A DNA stretch of 20,088 nt from a virus. The position numbers and the translations under genes were made by a program. The notes under the pieces were generated by a model. It was not told the DNA's origin. It did not search any database and saw only the letters and a list, made by a program, of their open reading frames with translations. The number at the start of each line of letters is the position of its first letter. The first letter of the stretch is position 1. Below, in pieces: positions 5,823 through 11,975 of the stretch. Location: positions 1 through 20,088 of IMG/VR virus record IMGVR_UViG_3300046543_000726; one strand, given 5' to 3'.

Positions 5823-6134
5823 GTGCGTAGAGTCTATGTGCTGAACCGCGGCGGGCATGATTATAGTGCTGCTGAAGAGTTTGGCGAAGTGGTGTATTGC
5901 ACCGAGGGGAATCTCTCCAAGTGGGACATAAACCAGATGTATCGTATCGCTGAGGAGAACCTCGTCGATAGCGAGCCAAGCGACTACATCGTTCTCACCT
6001 CGTTGACCTCCCTATGTAGCGTCTACAGTGCTGTCTTCGCACACAAGCATGGCCGGCTGAACCTGCTAATCTTTAAGGACGGAGGGTATGTGGAACGGAC
6101 TCTAGTGATTGGGGAGGGCGTACCCTGTGGTTAA
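5823..6134 (+). CDS. Conserved-looking phage protein, 103 aa
   Basis: GTG 5823 directly abuts the previous TGA, with GGAG 9-12 bases upstream. The protein begins MRRVYVLNRGGHDYSAAEEFG and contains SDYIVLTSLTSLCSVYSAVFAHKHGRLNLLIFKDG, an alpha/beta pattern I associate with small uncharacterised proteins in phage replication modules. That association is from memory. It overlaps the nuclease gene by 8 bases, which supports a role in the same process. Confidence 0.65.
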   Translation: MRRVYVLNRGGHDYSAAEEFGEVVYCTEGNLSKWDINQMYRIAEENLVDSEPSDYIVLTSLTSLCSVYSAVFAHKHGRLNLLIFKDGGYVERTLVIGEGVPCG

Positions 6135-7113
6135 AAAGTACTACGACAACACGATGATTTCAAGCTACAAGGACTGTCCTCGAAAGTACTATCTACGCCA
6201 TGTAAAGAACTGGCGCTCCGGAGGAACTTCGCTTCCACTGAGCTTCGGCCTAGCGTGGCACGCAGCGATGGACATAGTATGGCAGCATGCAAAGCGCCTT
6301 GACAAGATGAGCCTTGCTCAAGCGGGCTATGCTGCCTTCTGTAACTCTTGGGAGGAACAAGGCTTGCCAGTTGATCTATCCCTTGAGCAGATTGAGGCCT
6401 CATCTCCTCGTGTGCCTCCAGTGGCTGCGGAGATGCTCCACGGGTATATAGATGTTCGCTGGAGGCTGCTGCAGGAAGCTGACCTCGTAGCAAGCGAGCA
6501 GCCCTTCGCCGTTCCTATCCCAGGAATGGATGAACGCTGGTACATAGGGCGCCTGGACAAGGTAATTCGCACTACCGAGGTAATTCCCCTTGAGCACAAA
6601 ACTACAACGGAGTATAAAAAAGATGGAGGCTTTAAGGCTAGTTACGTCGAGGGATGGTTCAGCGATTCCCAAGTCAAAGGGTACGAGTTTGGGGGTGGGC
6701 TGTTCTTCCCCGGTGTTTCTCAGGTCTGGGTGGACTCTGCGCTGGTACACAAGACTGTCCATGACAAGTTCAGATTCATTCCAGTATCTCACCCTATGCC
6801 TATGCTCCAAGAGTGGGTCGGGGATACAAGAAACTGGATCAGGAGGATTGAGGCAGACACTACTGCGGGGTACTTTCCAAAGAACGAAGGCTCTTGTCTT
6901 GGTAAGTTCGGCCCCTGCTCCTTCCTCCCTGTCTGTCGAACAACTCCTGACCCTGGTAAGATGGGCGAACCCCCCGAGGGATACATAACAGAAGCTTGGG
7001 AGCCGTTTGATCTACTAGGCTTGGAAAAGATTTTTGACAAGGAGTCTACAAATGAGCAAACGAGTAACAATAGTAACGCTACAGATAAGAGTTCAGACAC
7101 CGGAAGGGAGTAA
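6127..7113 (+). CDS. Cas4/RecB-like PD-(D/E)XK exonuclease
   Basis: 328 residues. GTG 6127 is chosen because GGGGAGGG (6111-6118) lies 8 bases upstream. The PD-(D/E)XK motifs are in order: H45 in GLAWHAAMD, D144 in GRLDKV, E156 and K158 in LEHKTT, Q182 and Y186 in SQVKGY. One N-terminal cysteine (C17, KDCPRKYY) and three C-terminal ones (C257, C264, C270) match the layout that holds an iron-sulfur cluster in Cas4, AddB and Dna2-type nucleases. In phages such enzymes process DNA ends for recombination. A Sak4-like ATPase and an SSB lie downstream, which fits. The last 22 residues (Ser/Thr/Asn-rich) overlap the next gene and are probably a disordered tail. Confidence 0.88.
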   Translation: MVKKYYDNTMISSYKDCPRKYYLRHVKNWRSGGTSLPLSFGLAWHAAMDIVWQHAKRLDKMSLAQAGYAAFCNSWEEQGLPVDLSLEQIEASSPRVPPVAAEMLHGYIDVRWRLLQEADLVASEQPFAVPIPGMDERWYIGRLDKVIRTTEVIPLEHKTTTEYKKDGGFKASYVEGWFSDSQVKGYEFGGGLFFPGVSQVWVDSALVHKTVHDKFRFIPVSHPMPMLQEWVGDTRNWIRRIEADTTAGYFPKNEGSCLGKFGPCSFLPVCRTTPDPGKMGEPPEGYITEAWEPFDLLGLEKIFDKESTNEQTSNNSNATDKSSDTGRE

Positions 7114-7261
7114 TACAGCAGAAATGTTAGCCTTCATTAGAGAGGCTATAGAAGCTAAGGTGTCTCTGGATAAGTCTTTAGCACCTAAGGTCGCAACATC
7201 TAGGATAGACCTAGAAGATTTAGTAGTGAAACTAGTGAAGAAAGAGACAACCTATGGTTAA
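7052..7261 (+). CDS. Small hypothetical protein, 69 aa, overlapping the nuclease tail
   Basis: ATG 7052 has a strong AAGGAG (7039-7044) and lies 62 bases inside the end of the nuclease gene, in another frame. The protein begins MSKRVTIVTLQIRVQ, with helices ending DLEDLVVKLVKKE. It probably forms a small alpha/beta fold. If the start is right, 62 bases encode two proteins; the nuclease tail there is low-complexity, which makes this tolerable. Function unknown. Confidence 0.6.
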   Translation: MSKRVTIVTLQIRVQTPEGSNTAEMLAFIREAIEAKVSLDKSLAPKVATSRIDLEDLVVKLVKKETTYG

Positions 7262-7442
7262 GTTCAAGTGCCGTTTCTGCGCTAATCAAGGTGTTGAAGC
7301 TTGGGGAAACCCAGGCCACGGAGACTGGACTAAGCCTATGTTTTCCAATACTAAGCCTATGTTTTCCAACACTACCAGGGTGGAGTGTGAAAACGGCCAC
7401 CGTTGGTCCGTCCCAAAACTTAACAAGGAGAAAGCAGAATGA
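7254..7442 (+). CDS. Small zinc-finger-like protein with an internal duplication
   Basis: 62 residues from ATG 7254, overlapping the previous gene by 8 bases. CRFC near the N-terminus and CENGH near the C-terminus could bind one zinc ion. Between them, TKPMFSN occurs twice in tandem, from a 21-bp direct duplication (7329-7370). The duplication lies in the loop between the metal ligands, so it would lengthen the loop without breaking the fold. Function unknown; small phage zinc ribbons often bind nucleic acid or host proteins. Confidence 0.65.
   Translation: MVKFKCRFCANQGVEAWGNPGHGDWTKPMFSNTKPMFSNTTRVECENGHRWSVPKLNKEKAE
7329..7370 (+). repeat. Two tandem 21-bp repeats inside a gene
   Basis: Units 7329-7349 and 7350-7370 differ only in the last base (T versus C). 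The repeat is in frame and duplicates seven codons (TKPMFSN). Near-identity at synonymous sites suggests a recent slippage or unequal-recombination event. Confidence 0.9.
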
Positions 7443-7606
7443 CTCAAACCTATGACTCCCGCTGCAAAGACCTTGCAGTAATCTTCATCGAGCCTTACGT
7501 ACATACGAAAGCTGACTTGGATGAGCTTGCCTGGGCTATCCAAGACACCATCGAAAGTTACACATCAGGCCTTGAGCCTAAGGCTGCCGAGAGCGCCAAT
7601 GAGTAA
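7439..7606 (+). CDS. Small hypothetical protein, 55 aa
   Basis: ATG 7439 overlaps the previous TGA and follows AACAAGGAG (7422-7430). It reads MTQTYDSRCKDLAVIFIEPYVHTKADLDELAWAIQ, followed by a helix and an acidic end. Its layout (strand, then helix of similar length) loosely resembles the 69-residue protein two genes upstream. No motif recognised. Confidence 0.65.
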   Translation: MTQTYDSRCKDLAVIFIEPYVHTKADLDELAWAIQDTIESYTSGLEPKAAESANE

Positions 7607-7796
7607 AAAGTTTGGGTGCGTTACCCTTCAAAAGCCTAGCCTACAGGGGCTTATCCTGATCGGTGGGATTTTTGCGATAGGTGGTCTTGGTATTCTCGCG
7701 TTAGTTCTTTCTGCCTTAACCATGAACGCTGTATCTCTGTGGGACTGCTTGGATAAGCTCGCGGTCAAAGTTATGGAAGGCCAGAATGCCCAGTAA
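7599..7796 (+). CDS. Small membrane protein, 65 aa
   Basis: ATG 7599 overlaps the previous gene by 8 bases. Residues of about 14-42 (LQGLILIGGIFAIGGLGILALVLSALTMNAV) form a long, glycine-rich hydrophobic stretch, which gives one long or two short membrane spans. The N-terminus is basic (MSKKFG) and the C-terminus is amphipathic. It has the size of a holin or superinfection-exclusion protein, but its place within the recombination genes argues against lysis. Function unknown. Confidence 0.65.
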   Translation: MSKKFGCVTLQKPSLQGLILIGGIFAIGGLGILALVLSALTMNAVSLWDCLDKLAVKVMEGQNAQ

Positions 7797-8595
7797 CGCA
7801 AAGGATGCTGCCGCAGCTACCTCCCGGCGCATTCTCGTCTTGGGAGACACTGGTGCAGGAAAGACTACACAGTTCCTCACCTTGAAAGGAAAGAAGTACA
7901 TTCATCTTTTCGACCCGAACGCTCTTATGTCCTTAAGGGGCTACGATGTTGACTATGATGAGTACTTGCCTACCGCGATTCGAGGAGCCATCCAGAGCCT
8001 CTCTAAGGACAAGGGCGGCGATGCGCCGAAGAATCAGAAGTCTGACGTATATCGCACCTTCGAGCTCGAGTTCAACGAGCGCCTTGAGAATGGCTTCTAC
8101 AATCAATACGACTGGATAGGCTTTGACTCCGCTACCACGCTGCTCGACCTAATGATGGATCGTGTCCTCTCGATCAACGGGCGCCTGGGCACCTGGCCTC
8201 AAGAAGATGATTGGGGTCCACAGATGATTGCCTTTACTAACATCTGCCGCACACTCGCGGGGGCTGGAAAGAACATCTACATGACCGGGCATATGCAAGA
8301 TAAGAAGAACCGGAAAACTGGCGCTAGCTCTCGTGTCCCGATGATGACTGGCCAGCTGGCGCAGAAGATTCCCCTTCTCTTTACGGACATCTTCGGCTTT
8401 GACTCTGACAAGACGGACGATGGAAAGGTAGGTTACTTTATGCACACGGTACGAGACCGTGAGTTTACAGTAATTCGTACTTCCATCAAAGGGCTAGAGC
8501 CGGTAGAAAATGTCACGATCCAGTGGGAGACTACAAAGGACCCTGTTGGGCAAGGACTTGGGGGAATTCTTTCATGGTCGGAGAAGAATGGCTGA
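7786..8595 (+). CDS. Sak4-like RecA-fold ATPase (phage recombinase)
   Basis: 269 residues from ATG 7786, after GGAAGG. The Walker A is LGDTGAGKTT (residues 19-28). A Walker B-like strand is DWIGFDS (109-115), and NIYMTGH (163-169) is in the position of a sensor strand. This matches the short RecA-like phage ATPases (AAA_24/Sak4 group) that, with an SSB, promote single-strand annealing or homologous recombination. A DUF669-like SSB two genes downstream and an end-processing nuclease upstream support this role. The protein lacks the extra domains of full RecA. Family confidence is high; in vivo recombinase activity is inferred. Confidence 0.85.
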   Translation: MPSNAKDAAAATSRRILVLGDTGAGKTTQFLTLKGKKYIHLFDPNALMSLRGYDVDYDEYLPTAIRGAIQSLSKDKGGDAPKNQKSDVYRTFELEFNERLENGFYNQYDWIGFDSATTLLDLMMDRVLSINGRLGTWPQEDDWGPQMIAFTNICRTLAGAGKNIYMTGHMQDKKNRKTGASSRVPMMTGQLAQKIPLLFTDIFGFDSDKTDDGKVGYFMHTVRDREFTVIRTSIKGLEPVENVTIQWETTKDPVGQGLGGILSWSEKNG

Positions 8596-8684
8596 GGCTT
8601 CTAAAGTTCGTAGTAATCGTGCTGCTTTGTGGCTGGGTAGTGCGACAGATAGCTTTGTACGGCCAAATAGTAAGATGGTGGTAG
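8574..8684 (+). CDS. 36-aa single-span membrane micro-protein
   Basis: ATG 8574 follows GGGGGA (8560-8565) with an 8-base spacer, inside the end of the ATPase gene in another frame. The peptide MVGEEWLRLLKFVVIVLLCG leads a clear membrane helix followed by VRQIALYGQIVRWW. The stop lies within the ribosome site of the next gene, a normal compact arrangement. A competing reading in another frame (ATG 8588 to 8695, 35 residues) has no visible structure, so I prefer the membrane one. Confidence 0.45.
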   Translation: MVGEEWLRLLKFVVIVLLCGWVVRQIALYGQIVRWW

Positions 8685-8691
8685 GAGGCCC

Positions 8692-9192
8692 ATGACACAC
8701 GGAACAGAAATGCCGTCAATGTTTAAGAATGCGCTAACCAGCACTAACTATGCTGGAACTGCATTCTTAGACACCACTCGTAATAGCCCAACCTCTTCAA
8801 CTTGGAGTACAGGTATGTACGCTGAGGCGAGGAAGGAGAAGGCGTATGAAAATTTTTTAAATCCACCAGATAGGACGCCGCCAATGCCAGACGCAAAAGA
8901 ACCAACGATAGATCTTCGAATCGTAAAAGTCGTAATCGCAGACGTAGACAAGAATCTCCCTGTCGCTTCCAGAGTGCTTTTCCAGGGAGAAGAACAGGTA
9001 ACAGAACTGACGGATGAAGAGCTATTCTTCGAGGTTCCCATTGTGGACCTGTTGAAGAAACACAACGAACTTCGTGCGAAGAATCTGAACAAGGCTGATA
9101 CCTCGAAGGCCGGAAAAGATGTCTTTCTTGAGCCCATCCGAGTTCGTGACTTGAGGATGGTAGTAGTCGAAATCGCTGATTTTTCGAACTAA
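8692..9192 (+). CDS. Hypothetical phage protein, 166 aa
   Basis: ATG 8692 follows GTAGGAGG (8681-8688). The first 70 residues are polar and Thr/Ser/Pro-rich, probably disordered. From about residue 72 (TIDLRIVKVVIADVD) the protein becomes strand-rich, with VASRVLFQGEEQVTELTDEELFFEVPIVDLLKKHNELRAKNLN and a final VRDLRMVVVEIADF. I do not recognise the fold. Its place between the Sak4-like ATPase and the SSB suggests an accessory role in recombination or replication. Confidence 0.7.
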   Translation: MTHGTEMPSMFKNALTSTNYAGTAFLDTTRNSPTSSTWSTGMYAEARKEKAYENFLNPPDRTPPMPDAKEPTIDLRIVKVVIADVDKNLPVASRVLFQGEEQVTELTDEELFFEVPIVDLLKKHNELRAKNLNKADTSKAGKDVFLEPIRVRDLRMVVVEIADFSN

Positions 9193-9212
9193 ACTAACCT
9201 AGGACTAAACCA

Positions 9213-9659
9213 ATGGCAAAGATTATTGTTAACCTGGCTGACCCCTCCGTCTCGGAGCCGAAGCCTGTTCCAGACTCCATGTATGACCTGGAGATCGTCT
9301 CCGCTGAGTCCACAAGCAGCCAGGGCGGTTCGCCTCAAGTGGAGGTTCACATCGGAATCCTCGGCCATGAGGACGCACCGAACGTGCGGCACTACATCTC
9401 TCTCCCCAAGGAGGGTGATGACGCCGGAAAGCGCGGCACCAAGCTGCTCTTTGCGAAGCGCTTCTGCTCGCTGTTCAAGATTCCCTACGACGAGACGGGC
9501 TTCGATACAGACGACTTCACTGGAAGCAAGGCTCGCGCCGAGCTTACCACGGAGGAGCGCAACGGGAATACCTACAACAAGCTGATTCTTCCTCGCCTGA
9601 AGGACGAGGGCGGCCTAAGCTCGACAAAGGCTGTCGCTAAGCCTCCGAAACGCGGGTAG
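9213..9659 (+). CDS. DUF669-like phage single-stranded DNA-binding protein
   Basis: 148 residues. The N-terminal part (VPDSMYDLEIVSAESTSSQGG at residues 19-39, then QVEVHIGILG) and the later LFAKRFCSLFKIPYDE, DDFTGSKARAELTTEERNGNTYNKL follow the layout of DUF669-type phage proteins, an OB-fold SSB group often found beside Sak4 ATPases. The C-terminus is basic rather than the acidic tail of bacterial SSB. It would coat single-stranded DNA during replication and help the Sak4-like ATPase. The start is ATG 9213 with only a weak ribosome site (AGG), which may limit expression or mean a leader effect. Codons are GC-richer than in neighbours. Confidence 0.7.
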   Translation: MAKIIVNLADPSVSEPKPVPDSMYDLEIVSAESTSSQGGSPQVEVHIGILGHEDAPNVRHYISLPKEGDDAGKRGTKLLFAKRFCSLFKIPYDETGFDTDDFTGSKARAELTTEERNGNTYNKLILPRLKDEGGLSSTKAVAKPPKRG

Positions 9660-9670
9660 GCTACTTCCTG

Positions 9671-9791
9671 CAGCGGCCTTCACAAGAGGCCGTTGTGGAA
9701 AGTGGGCTGCGGCGATTACGGGCGAGGCGGGCATCGACCGCCTAATTGACAACGTAACGATCCTGAGGCGTCCCCTACAGGCCAGCCCACT
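9671..9791 (+). ncRNA. Candidate structured RNA with a three-way junction
   Basis: The 144-base gap holds a nested fold. A 5' hairpin pairs CAGCGGCCT (9671-9679) with AGGCCGTTG (9687-9695), with one wobble. A closing helix pairs AGTGGGCTG (9701-9709) perfectly with CAGCCCACT (9783-9791). Inside it, CGATTA (9713-9718) pairs with TAATTG (9743-9748), stacked on GGCGG (9726-9730) with CCGCC (9738-9742). A third arm pairs CCTGAGG (9762-9768) with CCT and CAGG (9774-9781) around one bulged A. The closing helix ends 2 bases before the AGGAGG (9794-9799) of the gene at 9804. A cis-acting leader of that gene is the simplest reading. It matches no RNA class I know. Confidence 0.5.
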
Positions 9792-9803
9792 ACAGGAGGT
9801 TAG

Positions 9804-10175
9804 ATGAAAGTAATCGTTCCAGGACATACATACGTATTAGAATCTATTGATGGAGTCTATCCGCAGGGAATAGTTTTTGTAAAGAGGGTTGGAGACTATT
9901 ACCCTGGTAACACAGGGCAGCCTCACGCAGGTACAACTATACAAGAGGTATGCCGAATGCTGTTAGATAGAGTTAGATACGTTAATGGACAGATCTCTTG
10001 TCTAGAGAGCGAACTTATTCTAGGACATCTCAACACGATAATCGCTCTCTGTGAGTTCCGAGCAGCTAGAGTCCACGGCCGAGTCTTAGATATAGAGACC
10101 ATTGACGAACTGGAGCACACCGCTTCTTGCAAGGTCTGTGGGCATCTTCAGTGTGAGCAACATGAAGCTACGTGA
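9804..10175 (+). CDS. Conserved phage replication-module protein, Cys-rich C-terminus
   Basis: 123 residues from ATG 9804, with AGGAGG at 9794-9799. The layout (VPGHTYVLESIDG, IVFVKRVGDYYPGN, TIQEVCRMLLDRVRYVN, then helices and a final CKVCGHLQCEQH) matches a small family I have seen in many phage genomes, without known function. The C-terminal Cys/His cluster could bind zinc. It follows a structured RNA that may control its translation, and it overlaps the next gene by 14 bases. Confidence 0.75.
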   Translation: MKVIVPGHTYVLESIDGVYPQGIVFVKRVGDYYPGNTGQPHAGTTIQEVCRMLLDRVRYVNGQISCLESELILGHLNTIIALCEFRAARVHGRVLDIETIDELEHTASCKVCGHLQCEQHEAT

Positions 10176-10410
10176 CCTCGTGAAACCACTAAGTGAGCAG
10201 ACCGATGAAGAGCTACAGTCTCGTCTACGAGAGATACGTCACTCTAGAGAAAATGTTCGGCCTGCGGCGAAAAAGATCGTGGCCCGCATTGAGGAGAAAA
10301 CTGAGCGAAAGAAGGTGTCGAGGGTTCAAGACCTTCTTGAGGACCTTACACCTGAGGAAAAACTTAAGCTTGTTCAACAACTGTTAGCCCAAGGAGAGGG
10401 AAATGAGTGA
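10162..10410 (+). CDS. Conserved small phage helical protein, 82 aa
   Basis: MKLRDLVKPLSEQTDEELQSRLREIRHSRENVRPAAKK, followed by an EKTERKKVSR segment and an LEDLTPEEKLKLVQQLL helix, is a pattern I recall as widespread in phage replication regions. It is highly charged and helical, with no known function. ATG 10162 is used; GTG 10153, three codons upstream in frame, is an alternative. It overlaps its neighbours by 14 and 8 bases, so it is coupled with the ParB-methylase gene. Confidence 0.7.
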   Translation: MKLRDLVKPLSEQTDEELQSRLREIRHSRENVRPAAKKIVARIEEKTERKKVSRVQDLLEDLTPEEKLKLVQQLLAQGEGNE

Positions 10411-11722
10411 TGCAATACCGCAGGGTATTCCAAGAATTCTGAATATCGACGACATTAAGTGGGACACGCGCTATCGTGCAGAGTTCGGCGATCTGGAGGC
10501 GATGGCAGACTCCATTAGGGAAAAGGGGATAATCCAGCCAATCTCAGTTTCTACGAAGATGAAACTCCTCGCTGGGGAGCGGCGTATTCGAGCGGCAAAG
10601 ATGGCTGGGCTAACGAAAATTCCTGCCCTTGTACGGGAAGTAACTGGAGAGGTAGATGAGCGCGAAATCGAGCTTCTTGAAAATATCTATCGAGAAGACT
10701 TTACCTGGGCAGAGAAAGTCAAAGGTATTAGGGACATTGACCGTCTATACAGAGAAAAGCATATGGACTGGTCCGGACGGAAAACGGCGGAGCTTCTCAA
10801 CAAAGGGATTGGAAGTGTCTCCAGATATCTACAACTGGCCAGTGCTATTGATTCCTTTCCTGAGCTTGCTGAGGTTGCTACAGCCGAGGAAGCCCTCAAG
10901 GTTGTCAAAAAGATTCAAGAAAAAGAGATTGTATCGGAGCTACGAAAGCGGCATGACGTTGACACGCCAGGCTTCAGCAAGGGCCTCAAAGCGATGCTCA
11001 AGATCGGCGAAAACAACTATAACATCGGGGATACTTTTAAGGGCCTCTCAGAACTCAGGACAAACGGAGTCGTGAACGTCATTGAGTGCGATCCTCCATA
11101 TGGGATTGACCTCAAAGTGATGAAACGCGCAAAGGACAGCGCAACGGCGACGATCCACAAGTACAATGAGATCGACATAGACGAATACCCACAATTTCTG
11201 CATACACTCACAAAGGAGCTTTACCGCGTAGCGGCACAGCACTCGTGGTTGATCTTCTGGTTCGGACCAACGTGGCAGCATCAAGTCCTCACAAGCCTCC
11301 GCGCAGCGGGTTGGAGTGTAGATGAGATTCCCTGTATCTGGGTAAAGTCTCAGGGACAGACCATGCAACCTGAAGTATACCTTGGCAGGGCGTATGAACC
11401 GTTCTATCTCTGCCGCAAAGGGATTCCTACCCTCATAAAGAGGGGCCGGCTGAACGTGTTTGATTTCGCTACGACACCTGGCCAGCAGAAGATTCACACC
11501 ACGGAGAGACCTCTTCCCCTTATGGAAGAACTGTTGGAAACGGTAGGGCTTCCTGGCCAAGTGGTCTTGGTTCCCTTCCTTGGAAGTGGCAACACACTAA
11601 GGGCTGCCTACAAATGCGGTATGAAAGCCTTTGGCTGGGAGAAGTCCTCCGAGTACAAGGACCAGTTCATGCTAGCCATTGAGGCAGACTCAAGGGCACT
11701 TGGGGCGGATGAAAATGAGTAA
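10403..11722 (+). CDS. ParB-like domain fused to a beta-class DNA methyltransferase
   Basis: 439 residues. Residues 10-110 form a ParB/Spo0J N-terminal domain with the signature LLAGERR (55-61) and ENIYRED (93-99). Residues of about 123-150 look like a helix-turn-helix (GRKTAELLNKGIGSVSRYLQLA). Residues 205-425 are an N4-cytosine/N6-adenine-type DNA methyltransferase: motif IV DPPY (230-233) precedes motif I PFLGSGNT (391-398), the order of the beta class, and HTTERP (365-370) is the usual neighbour of that region. It transfers a methyl group from S-adenosylmethionine to DNA. No restriction enzyme is nearby, so it is an orphan, useful for evading host restriction or marking phage DNA. The ParB part may load or guide it on DNA; that is inference. 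Such fusions are known in phages. Confidence 0.88.
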   Translation: MSDAIPQGIPRILNIDDIKWDTRYRAEFGDLEAMADSIREKGIIQPISVSTKMKLLAGERRIRAAKMAGLTKIPALVREVTGEVDEREIELLENIYREDFTWAEKVKGIRDIDRLYREKHMDWSGRKTAELLNKGIGSVSRYLQLASAIDSFPELAEVATAEEALKVVKKIQEKEIVSELRKRHDVDTPGFSKGLKAMLKIGENNYNIGDTFKGLSELRTNGVVNVIECDPPYGIDLKVMKRAKDSATATIHKYNEIDIDEYPQFLHTLTKELYRVAAQHSWLIFWFGPTWQHQVLTSLRAAGWSVDEIPCIWVKSQGQTMQPEVYLGRAYEPFYLCRKGIPTLIKRGRLNVFDFATTPGQQKIHTTERPLPLMEELLETVGLPGQVVLVPFLGSGNTLRAAYKCGMKAFGWEKSSEYKDQFMLAIEADSRALGADENE

Positions 11723-11975
11723 GAAGGTCATTATCTACATGAATGAGCAGTTGCACGCTCGCGTACCTAAACACGGTGTAATGACCGTGCAGCATGGTTC
11801 GGCCAAGTGGTACACTAACGAGATTGACTTGAAGCTTAGCATAAGCGCCAAGGTCTACCTTCGTCAAGACGAGGGAATAACCGTAGCTGGAAGGAAGATA
11901 CGAGTGCTTTATAAACCAGAACTTTGCAGTGACGTGAAGAGCCACGAAGTGAAGGCTTGGATAGAGGTCACTTGA
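11715..11975 (+). CDS. Hypothetical phage protein, 86 aa, beta-rich
   Basis: ATG 11715 has GGGG (11702-11705) upstream and overlaps the methylase gene by 8 bases; ATG 11709, two codons earlier, is possible. The sequence (MSKKVIIYMNEQLHARVPKHG, EIDLKLSISAKVYLRQDEGI, KIRVLYKPELCSDVKSHEVKAWIEV) alternates strands and loops, without membrane segments. Function unknown. Its TGA overlaps the TTG start of the UDG-exonuclease gene. Confidence 0.65.
   Translation: MSKKVIIYMNEQLHARVPKHGVMTVQHGSAKWYTNEIDLKLSISAKVYLRQDEGITVAGRKIRVLYKPELCSDVKSHEVKAWIEVT

Noticed and set aside
9226-9585. A Ser/Thr/Arg-rich plus-strand frame of 119 codons inside the SSB gene
   Set aside because: It is the +1 shadow of the SSB gene, with a low-complexity composition typical of frame shadows in GC-rich codons.
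9746-9781. TTGACA at 9746-9751 as a -35 element
   Set aside because: No acceptable -10 lies 16-18 bp downstream, and the bases are inside the proposed RNA fold.
9702-9791. A tRNA-like reading of the gap, because GTGGGCT and AGCCCAC look like an acceptor stem
   Set aside because: There is no T-loop motif, the D-arm does not pair properly, and U8 and the 3' CCA are absent.
9619-9807. An open frame through the gap 9660-9803 with a protein-like translation (AAITGEAGIDRLIDNV)
   Set aside because: It has no ATG, GTG or TTG start with a ribosome site, and the nested base-pairing explains the region better. It could be a gene remnant, so I keep it in mind.
11048-11560. A 170-codon reverse-strand frame inside the methyltransferase
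   Set aside because: The plus strand holds clear methyltransferase motifs over the same bases, so this is a shadow.
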